A stretch of 64,000 bases of DNA from an uncultured Prevotellaceae bacterium (GCA_902784615.1 CACZVN010000018.1:1-64000), one strand, 5' to 3'. Numbered from the stretch's first letter, positions 1 to 9,379 are shown. A program made the numbers and translations. The notes: generated by a model not told the origin, from the sequence alone.

Positions 1-1289
1 GATGATACCACGTGTATCGGGGATAGAGATACGCTTGCCGGTACCGTTCCAACCAGTGTTCACGAGGTAAGCCTTGGCACCGCTCTTCTCCATCTTCTTC
101 ACGAGCTCCTCAGCATACTTTGTGGGGTGCAGCTCGAGGAATGCCTGACCGAAACAAGCAGAGAAGGTCGGAGTGGGTTCCGTGATACCGCGCTCTGTAC
201 CAGCCAACTTAGCTGTGAAACCAGAGAGGAAGTAGTACTTCGTCTGCTCAGGAGTCAGAATAGATACGGGAGGCAGTACGCCGAATGCGTCAGCACTCAG
301 GAAGATCACGTTCTTGGCCTCAGGACCAGCGCTCTTACCGTTCACCTTCTGGGCAATCTTCTCAATGTGGTTGATAGGATAGCTTACACGGGTGTTCTCA
401 GTCACGCTCTTGTCAGCGAAGTCGATCTTGCCAGCCTCGTCAACAGTTACGTTCTCGAGCAGAGCGTCGCGCTTGATAGCACCATAGATGTCAGGCTCGT
501 TCTCCTTAGAGAGGTTGATCACCTTAGCGTAGCAGCCACCCTCGAAATTGAACACACCCTCGTCGTCCCATCCGTGCTCGTCGTCACCAATCAGCAGACG
601 CTTAGGATCGGTTGACAGCGTGGTCTTACCTGTACCAGACAGACCGAAGAAGATAGCGGTGTTCTTACCCTCCATATCGGTGTTGGCAGAGCAGTGCATA
701 GAAGCGATACCCTGCAGGGGCAGATAGTAGTTCATCATAGAGAACATACCCTTCTTCATCTCACCACCTTGTAGTTCTCAACCTTAGCCTTAGAAGCGTT
801 ATAGATCACGAAGTTGGGCTCGAAGCTCTCCAACTCCTCAGCGGTAGGCTGGATGAACATATTCTTCACAAAATGAGCCTGCCAAGCAACCTCCACGATG
901 AAGCGAACGCGCAGACGGGTAGCCTCGTTGGCACCACAGAAAGCATCCATCACATACAGGTTCTTGTTGCAGAGTTCCTTGATGGCGATTTCCTTAACCT
1001 TTGCCCAAACCTCCTCACTCATGGGGTGGTTGTCATTCTTATATTCCTCAGATGTCCACCATACCTTGTCCTGGCTCTGTGCATCCTTCACGATATACTT
1101 GTCCTTAGGTGAACGACCGGTGTAGATACCAGTCATAACGTTGACGGCGTTGAGCTCGGTGTTTACGCCCTTGTCGAAACCCTCGAGACCAGCCTTTGTC
1201 TCCTCCTCATAGAGGTACTCATACGATGGATTGTGAGCAATCACGGTAGAACCGGTGATGCCATACTGAGTCAAATCTAACTTTGCCAT
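1..1289 (-). pseudogene. pckA: Phosphoenolpyruvate carboxykinase (ATP), interrupted; 3' end outside window
   Basis: ATP-dependent PEP carboxykinase interconverts oxaloacetate and PEP in gluconeogenesis and, in succinate-forming Bacteroidales, in CO2 fixation. The start at 1289 opens with MAKLDLTQYGITG, and TGRSPKDKY is a family signature. The frame runs to VENYK and then hits TGA at 756-758. The protein resumes in another frame from about 768 ([10 protein letters not shown]), with the P-loop GLSGTGKTT and LIGDDEHGW, and stays open to base 1. From memory of Bacteroides homologues about 26 residues are missing between VENYK and GGEMKK, which corresponds to a 79-nt deletion with a frame change. 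The ATG at 757-759 is an internal Met, not a separate gene start. The gene looks broken here, but an assembly or sequencing error is just as possible because the rest is perfectly conserved. Confidence 0.9.
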
Positions 1290-1385
1290 ATTACTAATTT
1301 TGTTTTAATTGTGAATATTATCCTTGTTATCGTTTTCTTTTTCTCGCTGCGGCCTGTCCTCGCCGCGCATTTCTCAAATGCGCTG

Positions 1386-1393
1386 CAAAGTTA
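1386..1393 (-). promoter_or_regulatory. pckA promoter -7 box
   Basis: TAACTTTG on the minus strand matches TAnnTTTG. A CTTG about 20 nt upstream is a fair -33 element. The predicted start near 1379 leaves a leader of about 90 nt. A palindrome at 1365-1383 lies directly over the predicted start. Confidence 0.6.
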
Positions 1394-1478
1394 CTAATTA
1401 TTTGCGGATTGACAAGTGGGAATTAGCAATTTTTTGCGCGCACACAAACCTTTTTAGGTTAAAGAATTTAAAAACGAT

Positions 1479-1508
1479 TGTCGGAGTGGCGCTTTTGCCA
1501 CTCCGACA
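1479..1508 (-). terminator. Intrinsic terminator of the Omp28 operon
   Basis: Perfect 12-bp stem (TGTCGGAGTGGC and its complement) with a 6-nt loop. On the minus strand it is followed by a T-rich tract (CGTTTTTAAA). It lies 26 nt past the stop of the last operon gene. Confidence 0.85.
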
Positions 1509-1533
1509 TATCAAAAAATCAGTGCGTTATTTG

Positions 1534-3297
1534 TTATTTCAGTACCACTTTCTTAGTGACGGTCTTGCCGTTCTGGTAGGTGACGGCCTTGATAAACAGT
1601 CCATTAGACGGGTTGACTACCAGACGGCCCGTAAGGTCATAATAGACTGTCTTTGTCACCTTGTCTTCGGTACTCAGGGCCTTGATGGCCGTTACAGGAT
1701 CTGATGAACTGCCTGCTACGGTATAGGCTACGTTCTCGACCACACAATTGGTGGGGTTGTTACTGTCATATCCTGACACAAAGGCTACCACCTTCAACTT
1801 GTCAGTCTTCCACGACGAGTCAATATTAAAGGTGTAAGAATAAGAAGCCTTGTTGTCGTTCCAGTCGAGAACACTTCCCCATGTGTCATTGACGGCGCGC
1901 AGTACATGCTGATGGGTAAAGCTTCCACTGGCACCTGACTGTGATTTTGCAGCAATGTCGTCTTCCGTCAGGAACAGGGTGATGCGTATCGGGGTACTGG
2001 AGAAGTCCCAGCCGCGTTCACAGTAGGCTGTGACGTTGAGCTTGTCACCGTCGAATGCTGTAATCAGGTCGATGCCGGCATACGAGGTCTCGGCGAGACG
2101 CTCCTCTACATATTCCTTGTAGTTACCACGGCTGACGACAGGTGTCCCGCCGCCCCAGTCAAAACGATCGTACATAAAGGCGGGCGCATAGGTGCCACCT
2201 CCGTCGTTATAGAACCATGTGTATTTTTCGGAAGCATCAATGGTCAGCCAGTCAGTATAGTATCCGGCATGATGGCAGACGGCTGCCGTACGCTTGGCCA
2301 GGTCGGGATAGTTTGTCATGAATTTATGCAGACCTGCAGCTGCATCTGGGCAAAAGCCGCAGTACTCCGTGGTGAACTCTTCGATGAGCACATTGCGATC
2401 CCATGTCTTCAGTTCGGCGACGGTGGTCAGGTTACCTGTTGCGGTGTTGTTGCTGGCAGTGTTTTCGTTGTCATTCACTTTGGTGATGGTCAGCGTTTTG
2501 GTGACGCTTCCTACTGTGGCATCGGCCTCGAAGGGGATGTTCACCTTGATCGTACTAAGATAGGCAAAGGCATCGGTCTTCACTGTTTTCTCTTCTGTCG
2601 TGGCACCGTTGGAGGTGATGGTGTATGAGATGCTAGTGATGGGGTCCTTGCCGCCATTGGTGATCTTCACAGGTATATCCACACTCTGGCCAAGTCCGAC
2701 TACAGCTGGTCCGAAATTCTCGGCTGTAGCATAGTTGTTGGGATAGGTACCGCCATCCAATAGCAACTGCAGGACGAGGGCGCCATAGCCTGATATGGCT
2801 TCCCATTCAGTCACCGAACTGGAACTCTTGATATAAAGGGAATTATCCACGTAGTCACCGCCTACGGCGATGCAGTATTCTGCTTTCTTGATGGTGAAGG
2901 AATAGCCCACGTAGATGGCTTGGTTATTGACCTCAAAGGGTGTGGTGAACTCGATGTCATTAAATCCGTCGGAAAGAGAAGACACACTGACCTCCTGGAC
3001 ATAGTCTGCTTGATCAGCTGAAGAGGGCAACTTTTTGGATATCCAGACCTTGAACATGCTGAGGTTCGATGCGGATGAGATGTTGAGGCGGACGGCCTTG
3101 ATCGTACTGGCTCCGACAAAGTTGTGATTGGCTGGCACGAAAATGGCACAGTCGAAGGTCTCGGCATCGCCAGTTCCCAGATAATCAATGTATCCATCAG
3201 AATAATAGCCCCACCACATCTGGGTGTCAGTGGGTTCCAAGGCTTTTGCACATAGGGTTGCCACAAGGGTAACGGCCAAAAGTAATAGTTTCTTCAT
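1534..3297 (-). CDS. Secreted Omp28-related protein with thioredoxin-like CGFC motif and Por-type C-terminus
   Basis: A 587-residue exported protein with a signal peptide at residues 1-20 ending in CAKA. The N-terminal half is beta-rich, with an Ig-like section at about 190-280. A thioredoxin-like Omp28 section follows from about residue 300, with EEFTTEYCGFC as the CxxC site. The last 70 residues carry YYDLTGRLV and a Lys-rich end, the pattern of type IX secretion/Por sorting domains in Prevotella. Omp28-family proteins are outer-membrane or secreted and have no settled function. It is the last gene of the operon that starts with the GH2 glycosidase, 39 nt after its neighbour. The CxxC and the upstream TlpA suggest extracytoplasmic thiol chemistry (inference). 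Confidence 0.8.
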   Translation of the reverse strand: MKKLLLLAVTLVATLCAKALEPTDTQMWWGYYSDGYIDYLGTGDAETFDCAIFVPANHNFVGASTIKAVRLNISSASNLSMFKVWISKKLPSSADQADYVQEVSVSSLSDGFNDIEFTTPFEVNNQAIYVGYSFTIKKAEYCIAVGGDYVDNSLYIKSSSSVTEWEAISGYGALVLQLLLDGGTYPNNYATAENFGPAVVGLGQSVDIPVKITNGGKDPITSISYTITSNGATTEEKTVKTDAFAYLSTIKVNIPFEADATVGSVTKTLTITKVNDNENTASNNTATGNLTTVAELKTWDRNVLIEEFTTEYCGFCPDAAAGLHKFMTNYPDLAKRTAAVCHHAGYYTDWLTIDASEKYTWFYNDGGGTYAPAFMYDRFDWGGGTPVVSRGNYKEYVEERLAETSYAGIDLITAFDGDKLNVTAYCERGWDFSSTPIRITLFLTEDDIAAKSQSGASGSFTHQHVLRAVNDTWGSVLDWNDNKASYSYTFNIDSSWKTDKLKVVAFVSGYDSNNPTNCVVENVAYTVAGSSSDPVTAIKALSTEDKVTKTVYYDLTGRLVVNPSNGLFIKAVTYQNGKTVTKKVVLK

Positions 3298-3336
3298 AAG
3301 CGTAATGTTTTAAAGGGTTTTTGATGTGAAAAATAT

Positions 3337-3990
3337 TTAGCGGAATAGTTTTTTATGAGTTTTGCTGGATCCGTCCTGATAGACGGTCTTCTGCAGATAG
3401 ACACCGTGCTTGGGACGGTTGGTTTTCTGCCCGGTGAGATCGTAGTAGGTGACGGATACCACCTTGGAACCTATGCCTGCCGTATGGACGTCGGTCATGG
3501 TGAGGGTGAAGTCCAGGGTGATGGTGGGCCCCTGCTGGTCTATACTCCATTCCTTGGTGATAGCGTTCTGCTTGTAGGTCACCAACTGGTAAGTAACGAC
3601 GCATCTGCCGTTGTCCGTTGGTGCCCACTCTGTCTGCATATTCTTCAGTTCATCAGCACCCAGAGGACCGCTTTTCGTTTCGTAAGTACCTGTCTTGTCC
3701 TGAGCCACACAGTTCTCTGGGAAGCAGGTCTGGAAATGGCCGTTATCGAGGGTCTCGATGGTGTAGATACCACCGATCTGCACACTCTCTGTTGTCATAT
3801 TCTTAACATAGAGGTTTGTGGGCATCTCGATGCTTCCGAAAGCATCCGCCTCGTATTCTGTCAATACGAGAGTGGATCCGTCATCAAATGTGTTGCCATC
3901 CTTGTCGGCAAACTGTACGGGAAATTCACTCTGGGCCTGTAAGCCTATAACAGTGAGAAGTCCCCAGAAAAAAGTAAAGAGTTTTTTCAT
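3337..3990 (-). CDS. Secreted protein of unknown function with Por-type C-terminus
   Basis: 217 residues from the ATG at 3990; a TTG two codons upstream is a less likely start. The signal peptide MKKLFTFFWGLLTVIGLQAQ is clear. The mature part has an extracellular, Ig-like beta character with two cysteines (about residues 88-93), and I cannot assign it to a named family. The C-terminal 45 residues have VTYYDLTGQK, GVYLQKTVY and a basic end, closely resembling the tail of the Omp28 protein encoded downstream, so both probably leave by the same route. It sits 27 nt after the lipoprotein gene in the same operon. Confidence 0.65.
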   Translation of the reverse strand: MKKLFTFFWGLLTVIGLQAQSEFPVQFADKDGNTFDDGSTLVLTEYEADAFGSIEMPTNLYVKNMTTESVQIGGIYTIETLDNGHFQTCFPENCVAQDKTGTYETKSGPLGADELKNMQTEWAPTDNGRCVVTYQLVTYKQNAITKEWSIDQQGPTITLDFTLTMTDVHTAGIGSKVVSVTYYDLTGQKTNRPKHGVYLQKTVYQDGSSKTHKKLFR

Positions 3991-4017
3991 AAGCAATTAT
4001 TATTATATTACCGTTTT

Positions 4018-4788
4018 TTATCGTAGATGGGCCTTGGCAGCCTGTAGCACGCCGTAGTCGTTATAGACAAAGGTGACGATGCTGAGATTCCTGCTGCTCC
4101 AGGCGGGGTCGATGGCCTGGGTGTATTCCCAAGTCTTCGTCTCACCTTCCTTGATGGTGATCTCCTCACCCCACGTACCGTTGACGGCCTTTCTGAACAC
4201 ATGGTTGTGCACATAGTCGGCATTAGCCGTACCGTCGGGCATCAGTTGCATGGCTGTGATGCCGTCTTCCAGTATCCATACCTGTAACTTGCCACTGCTG
4301 GTACCGTCGGTACCCATAGCCGTGATGCTGATGTGGAGGGCCTGGCTATTGTCTGCTGTGGCCGATGCCCTGAGATTGAGTGGCGCAGGCTTTAATAACT
4401 CCTCCTTCACGGCAGCCGCCCACTCGGGATAGTTGACAGCGCCGTGACGGTTGACTAGACCGACGGGCTGATATTCCAGATTCCAGTGGTCGTAGTATTC
4501 GTTGCCTGTTTCCGTGGCCAGCCCTAGGGTCGTGGCGTTACCGCTGAAGCCTAATGGGCCGCCATGGATGCTGACAGCCACCACGGCAGTGTCACCATAT
4601 TCAGCAACCAATTGCTCAATGACCTCCGTCCCTTTTGGACAGTTGATACAGCGCTGACCAGTGAAGTCCTCCAGCAGTACTGCCCGCTTGCTCGTGACAG
4701 GCTTCTCGTAGATCAGCCTGTCCTCGCGGTCTATATGATCGCAGGCGTTCAGCAGCAGGGCCAGAAGGCAAATTGTGATGTATCTCAT
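4018..4788 (-). CDS. Omp28-like lipoprotein with CINC thioredoxin-like motif
   Basis: The chosen ATG at 4788 gives a 256-residue precursor with a classical lipoprotein signal (LLALLLNAC followed by Asp). The longer frame, from 4959, would run through the upstream gene and lacks a signal. LLEDFTGQRCINCPKGTEVI is the Omp28/thioredoxin-like active-site region. The C-terminal part, with HNHVFRKAVNGTWGEEI, matches the HQHVLRAVNDTWGSV segment of the larger protein at 1534-3297, so the two are paralogues. It starts 1 nt downstream of the DUF6029 stop, which implies translational coupling. Likely anchored in the outer membrane. Function beyond family level is unknown. Confidence 0.75.
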   Translation of the reverse strand: MRYITICLLALLLNACDHIDREDRLIYEKPVTSKRAVLLEDFTGQRCINCPKGTEVIEQLVAEYGDTAVVAVSIHGGPLGFSGNATTLGLATETGNEYYDHWNLEYQPVGLVNRHGAVNYPEWAAAVKEELLKPAPLNLRASATADNSQALHISITAMGTDGTSSGKLQVWILEDGITAMQLMPDGTANADYVHNHVFRKAVNGTWGEEITIKEGETKTWEYTQAIDPAWSSRNLSIVTFVYNDYGVLQAAKAHLR

Positions 4789-4789
4789 G

Positions 4790-6442
4790 TCAGAAGTTGT
4801 AATTATATGAAACGGTGAAGCCTGTCGTGGCTGGTATCCAACGGCAGACGCCTCCAGAACAGTTATAGCCTGCACGGGTGCGGCCGTAGCCTGCCTGTAG
4901 CCGGTGCTGTCCGAAGTTGCAGGTGACGAGCCCCTGATAGTAATGGATATGTGTCTCACCGACGTTATACATATCCGAGACGGTGATCATCCAGTGGGGC
5001 ACCAGCGACAACTCCAGCAGACCGTAGGCCCAATCGCCCTGATCATCCTTTGTCGTCAGGTACTGCACCTCGCCGCGCAGGGTGGTCTTGGGCGACAACT
5101 GGTATTTGCCGTCGGCAATGAAGATATCGGAGTGGATCATGCCGCCCTCACCCTCAACAACGGTCTTATTGTATCGCTGGTTCATATACATCAGACTGAG
5201 TTTGAAGGCTTTCGACAGTTTGCGCGTCACCGTGATATCGAGATCCTGATAATAGGTGTCGTCGCCCCATTTGAAGAAGGACGACGAGTAGCCGTCGGTG
5301 GCGGCCAGAGGGTCGTTCGTCGTGTCATAGAACTGGCGATCGATGGCACGGACGTAGGAGTAGTTCACCTTGATATTCATGCCATACTTGCCGCCCAAGG
5401 CCGTCTTGCGCTTGAAGTTATAGCCCAGTTCGGCCTGATAGGCCCATTCGCCGTCGGCCAGTTGCGTGGCATAGGGATAAAGGGTAGCCAGAGCATAAGT
5501 CTGGTCTTGTGTGAAAGCGGGCAGGTGGTTGATGGCCGACGAGATGCCGATGGCCTTCGACACATTGTTGGTACTCTTGAACGACATGTTCTCACTGCGC
5601 TTGGCTTGCAGCAGTACGCTCAGTCCTTTCTGTGAGTAGGATCCTGAGAGCATGGCGGCAGAGCCGTTCCGGAAGATGTAATTGTTGGCAAAGGAGGGAT
5701 CAGCCCCCTTCTGTGCATATTCTGCCAGAACACTCCAGGGACCGCTGTTCAGACTGACGCGCACATCCCAGGCGTTGACATACTTGGGGAAGTTGACGCG
5801 ATAGGCAGGCGACACATAGACCTTCTCGTCGCTGTCCTCATATTTGTTCACCCACGAGAAACCCGTCATGAGATGTAGGTTGTGCTCCTGCAGGGTAGGA
5901 ATGATTTGGTCGATATCCACCTCCGCATCAGCACCGCTGATGAGCGACTTGTTCCAGTTCCAGTATCGGCGCTGCTTGCCGGAGAGAACCTTCAGCGTCA
6001 CACCCTGAACGGGTTTGACCACCAGACGGCCGCCCAACAGCGAGTTGTCGATGCCGAGAGAACGTTCCTCGTAGGTACGCAGGATGAAGCCGGAACCGAA
6101 CTGCTCATAGAACGTGCCAGCCGTGAGTTCCACCTTTCCCAGACGGCCCTTCACCCAGAAGTTGGGTACGCCCCAGCCTGCGAAGTCGTTCTCGAAACCT
6201 GGCAGCGGATGCTCCAAATATTCCAGACGGGCACCGGCATCCACATATTTGCTCTGTAACAGCAGGTCGGCATAGGTATTGGTGAGGAAGTCGCCCGTCT
6301 TCTCCGCCCCTGTCTTCTCATCAGTCTGGGGTAGGAGCATATCGCTCTGCACACTGCCCGAGAGTGTGATACCCTGCTCTGTTTGGGCTGAGGCGACCAG
6401 ACAGCAGCAAATGGCGAGGATATATAGTAATGATCGTCTCAC
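4790..6442 (-). CDS. DUF6029-type outer-membrane beta-barrel protein
   Basis: 550 residues with a signal peptide (MRRSLLYILAICCCLVASAQ). The rest has alternating aromatic/hydrophobic strands, ends in aromatic NYNF, and reads as an outer-membrane barrel. It resembles DUF6029 proteins of Bacteroidales, which often sit beside TlpA and Omp28 genes. The start is GTG at 6442, whose G is the last base of the tlpA TAG stop, so the two are coupled by a 1-nt overlap. Two cysteines near the C-terminus (NCSGGVC) are unusual for a barrel and may be the target of the neighbouring thiol proteins (inference). Substrate unknown. Confidence 0.7.
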   Translation of the reverse strand: MRRSLLYILAICCCLVASAQTEQGITLSGSVQSDMLLPQTDEKTGAEKTGDFLTNTYADLLLQSKYVDAGARLEYLEHPLPGFENDFAGWGVPNFWVKGRLGKVELTAGTFYEQFGSGFILRTYEERSLGIDNSLLGGRLVVKPVQGVTLKVLSGKQRRYWNWNKSLISGADAEVDIDQIIPTLQEHNLHLMTGFSWVNKYEDSDEKVYVSPAYRVNFPKYVNAWDVRVSLNSGPWSVLAEYAQKGADPSFANNYIFRNGSAAMLSGSYSQKGLSVLLQAKRSENMSFKSTNNVSKAIGISSAINHLPAFTQDQTYALATLYPYATQLADGEWAYQAELGYNFKRKTALGGKYGMNIKVNYSYVRAIDRQFYDTTNDPLAATDGYSSSFFKWGDDTYYQDLDITVTRKLSKAFKLSLMYMNQRYNKTVVEGEGGMIHSDIFIADGKYQLSPKTTLRGEVQYLTTKDDQGDWAYGLLELSLVPHWMITVSDMYNVGETHIHYYQGLVTCNFGQHRLQAGYGRTRAGYNCSGGVCRWIPATTGFTVSYNYNF

Positions 6443-6930
6443 TATTGGATCAGTTCCCTAACCTTTTCTATTAATTCCGACTCACAGCCGTCAGTATAGC
6501 CATTGTGTTTATAGACAATATTCCCATGTCCGTCGCAGACCAGTACGAAGGGGATCATCTGGATGCCGAGGGCCCGTTTCAGGTCGCCGTTGGGATCCAA
6601 CAGGATGTCGTACTCCCAACCGTGGTTATCTACCAGTGGCTTCACTTTGTTGATGTTCTGTGCCTGGTCGATGCTGATGGCGAAGAGTTTCACGCCCGTT
6701 TCCTGCTGCCAGTCCTCATAGACTTCACTGATGGCATCCAACTCACGGTTACACGGTTTGCACCAGGTAGCAAAGAAGTCGATGATAAACGGTTTCCCGT
6801 CGTTTCTCAAGGTGTCTGTGCGCACGTTGCTGCCGTCGATCGTCCTCAGTGTGACGGCTGGCAGTTGTGCCAGGATGCTGCCCGCATGTCCGGAAAGCAT
6901 CAGGATGGTGATAATCAATATTTTCTTCAT
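6442..6930 (-). CDS. TlpA-family thiol:disulfide oxidoreductase
   Basis: 162-residue exported thioredoxin-fold protein. The signal peptide is residues 1-21. FFATWCKPCNRELD holds the CxxC site at about residues 56-59, and the cis-Pro region is IQMIPFVLV. TlpA/ResA proteins reduce or oxidise disulfides outside the cytoplasm. The ATG overlaps the GH2 stop as ATGA, and the stop overlaps the DUF6029 start. Together with two downstream CxxC proteins it makes the operon look like a dedicated surface thiol system. Confidence 0.85.
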   Translation of the reverse strand: MKKILIITILMLSGHAGSILAQLPAVTLRTIDGSNVRTDTLRNDGKPFIIDFFATWCKPCNRELDAISEVYEDWQQETGVKLFAISIDQAQNINKVKPLVDNHGWEYDILLDPNGDLKRALGIQMIPFVLVCDGHGNIVYKHNGYTDGCESELIEKVRELIQ

Positions 6931-9263
6931 GGCTGTGGAAGTGTGATACTTGTTTCTTTTCCGTCCTTCAGTCGGATGAATACGACCGTGGGCATGACGG
7001 CCTTTCGTTCAGAGTCAAGACTGCGGATGATGACCTGGGCATTACCCATGAAGGCGTTGAAGGAGGTCTCGCGCTTGTCGGGACCCAACAGACGCTCTTC
7101 GGCCTTGAAACCCGGGTCGCCGTTGCCCCAGCCAAGGATCTCACCATGTCCGCGCACCGCCACAAAGATCTTGTCGCAGGCATCAGGCACATAACGGCCC
7201 TTCTTGTCAAGGAGTGTGATATCGACTACCACGATGTCCTCGCCGTCCTGACGCAACGTTTTCTTACTGGTGGCGACGCTGATCTTCTCGGCAGGTCCCG
7301 TGGTTTCCACGCGCTCTGTCAGCACCTTCTTGCCGTTCTGATAGCCATAAGCCACGAGGCGCCCGGGCTGATAGGTGGTCTTCCACACGAGGTGACTGTC
7401 CTTCTCGGCTTTCTGACGGCCCAGTGATTTGCCGTCCTGTATCAGTTCTACCTCGTCCATGTTGGTGTAGGCCCATACTTCCACCTCCTGTCCTTCCTGT
7501 CCCTTCAGGTTCCAGTGGGGGAAGATATGAAGTACGGGTTTGTCCGTCCAGGCGGCCTTCAGGTAGTAGGCCTCGTCCTTGGGGAAACAGCAGTAGTCGA
7601 GAATGCCGAACTGACTGCCTGTGGCGGGCCACACCATCGGGTTGGGCTCCCCGCGGTAGTCGATACCTGTCCACCAGAATACACCTCCTGCCCAGATGTT
7701 GTCGCGGTAGAACTTCCAACCGCGTTCGATGACGTTCTTCTCGCCATTGGAACGTTCCTCACCTTTTATGTTGATGCTCTTCATCCAACCCTTCACGGAG
7801 TCGGTATGATAGACGTTGCGCGTGCCGCAGCCGCTGGTCTCCTCCGTACCGATGACCACCCAGTCGGGATAGGCCTTGCGACGGTTTTCGACATCGTTTT
7901 GTACGATATAGTTGTAGCCGTGGATATCCACCTGCTTCACCACGCCGAAACCGCCGCTACAGCCGTAGGTGTAGAGACGGGAATCGTCGATGGTGCGGGC
8001 ATAGTCGATCATCGTACGGGCTATCTTCTCACCCTTCTCGTTGCCCTCGATCCACCATTCCTCGTTGCCGATGCTCCAGAGTGCTACCGACGGGTGGTTG
8101 CGATGGTCAACAATCATCCGTTTCAGCAGGTCCAGATGCTCGCGGTTGGTGCCCATGAGCCTGTTCTCGTCGATGCAGAGGATACCTAAGGAGTCGCACA
8201 CGTCGAGGGCCACGTCGGAGGCGGGGTTATGCGACCAGCGGATGGCGTTGACACCAATCTCATGGAGTTTGTTGATACGGTAGATCCAGAGTTCCTTGGG
8301 GACCGCCGTCCCCACGCCCGCATGGTCGAGGTGCAGGTTCACACCCTTGAACTTGAAAGGCTCTCCGTTAAGTTTTACACCCTCCTTGGCATCGAAGGTC
8401 AGCGTACGTAGTCCCACCTTTGTCATGATGGCATCCTCACCGCCTATAGTGGTGGTCTTCAGCGTATATAGATAGGGATCGTCCGTGCTCCAGAGATGCG
8501 GGCTGCTCAGGGTGAGCATCTCTTTACCTTCAGCCACCATGTTGCCCTCACGGTCGTAGAGCGTATTCCGATAGTCGCAGGTGGCCTCAACCTGAATGTG
8601 GATAACACCGTTTTTCCAAGTGTAGAACACATTATTTATCTGTTTGTGGGCATCCTTCTTGATGAGCCACACGTCGCGGTAGATACCTGCGCCCTCGTAG
8701 TACCAGCCCTCTTCGGTCAGGGCATCACAGCGCACGGCAATTACATTGTCACCGCCGTAGTTCAGGTATTCCGACACGTTATATTCCTGTGAGGCATAGC
8801 CACTGGGTTCCGTACCCAGGTAGAAACCGTTGCAGAATACCTGTGCGTTGCGGAAGATGCCGTCGAAACGGATGCTGATAGCTTTGCCCTCATCTTTCTT
8901 ACTGATGGAGAAGTGTTTGCGATACCAACCGATGGAATTCTGCGGGTACTTCCAGCCCACCTGCTTATAGCCGTGGGAATGGCTGGCTTTGTAACCGTAA
9001 GGCAGTACGGGCACCCAGTCGTAGGGCAGGGTGACGTGGGCCCATGCTGCATCTTCGAATTCCACAGATGCGGGACCTTTGCTTTGTCCGACAGCCTTGG
9101 CGCGGTAGGTGAAATACTCGGTGCCATGGGTGAAATCGCGTTGCATTGACGAGCCGTCACCCAGGTGGAATGTCCAGTCTTTGTTCAGCGACGTCACCGT
9201 GCGCTGGGCATACGTGCATACGGTGGTCAGTAACAGACAGGTAAGTAGTAGTATCCTTTTCAT
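6927..9263 (-). CDS. Glycoside hydrolase family 2 (beta-galactosidase-like), secreted
   Basis: Start chosen at the ATG at 9263 (MKRILLLTCLLL), which gives a signal peptide; a longer frame adds 16 unlikely residues. 778 residues: N-terminal jelly-roll sugar-binding domain (NKDWTFHLG, WYRKHFSI, FDGIFRNAQVFCNG), Ig-like domain, TIM barrel with KGVNLHLDHAG and the acid/base Glu in WSIGNEEWW, nucleophile candidate in VIGTEETSG, and C-terminal beta domains. GH2 enzymes cleave beta-galactosides, glucuronides or mannosides; the exact substrate cannot be read here. First gene of a six-gene operon. Its TGA overlaps the tlpA ATG. Confidence 0.88.
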   Translation of the reverse strand: MKRILLLTCLLLTTVCTYAQRTVTSLNKDWTFHLGDGSSMQRDFTHGTEYFTYRAKAVGQSKGPASVEFEDAAWAHVTLPYDWVPVLPYGYKASHSHGYKQVGWKYPQNSIGWYRKHFSISKKDEGKAISIRFDGIFRNAQVFCNGFYLGTEPSGYASQEYNVSEYLNYGGDNVIAVRCDALTEEGWYYEGAGIYRDVWLIKKDAHKQINNVFYTWKNGVIHIQVEATCDYRNTLYDREGNMVAEGKEMLTLSSPHLWSTDDPYLYTLKTTTIGGEDAIMTKVGLRTLTFDAKEGVKLNGEPFKFKGVNLHLDHAGVGTAVPKELWIYRINKLHEIGVNAIRWSHNPASDVALDVCDSLGILCIDENRLMGTNREHLDLLKRMIVDHRNHPSVALWSIGNEEWWIEGNEKGEKIARTMIDYARTIDDSRLYTYGCSGGFGVVKQVDIHGYNYIVQNDVENRRKAYPDWVVIGTEETSGCGTRNVYHTDSVKGWMKSINIKGEERSNGEKNVIERGWKFYRDNIWAGGVFWWTGIDYRGEPNPMVWPATGSQFGILDYCCFPKDEAYYLKAAWTDKPVLHIFPHWNLKGQEGQEVEVWAYTNMDEVELIQDGKSLGRQKAEKDSHLVWKTTYQPGRLVAYGYQNGKKVLTERVETTGPAEKISVATSKKTLRQDGEDIVVVDITLLDKKGRYVPDACDKIFVAVRGHGEILGWGNGDPGFKAEERLLGPDKRETSFNAFMGNAQVIIRSLDSERKAVMPTVVFIRLKDGKETSITLPQP

Positions 9264-9288
9264 AAGAAAATTGTTTCGTTGTTGTCTG

Positions 9289-9296
9289 CAAAGATA
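9289..9296 (-). promoter_or_regulatory. GH2 operon promoter -7 box
   Basis: TATCTTTG on the minus strand, 26 nt upstream of the ATG at 9263. No clear TTTG at the usual 20-nt distance. Confidence 0.5.
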
Positions 9297-9347
9297 AACA
9301 TTATTTTCCAAAACACCTGCATCCTTATGTAAAAAAATGAGGAAAAA

Positions 9348-9379
9348 TTTGTGAATTATGTTTTTTTCTCCTATTTTTG
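9348..9379 (+). promoter_or_regulatory. upp promoter (TTTG-N20-TATTTTTG)
   Basis: TTTG at 9348-9351 and TATTTTTG at 9372-9379 are separated by exactly 20 nt, the Bacteroidetes housekeeping spacing. The ATG follows 24 nt later. Confidence 0.75.

Noticed and set aside
1-759. A separate gene starting at the internal ATG 757-759 in pckA
   Set aside because: The Met belongs to the conserved GGEMKKGMF stretch of PEP carboxykinase, so this is the second part of one broken gene.
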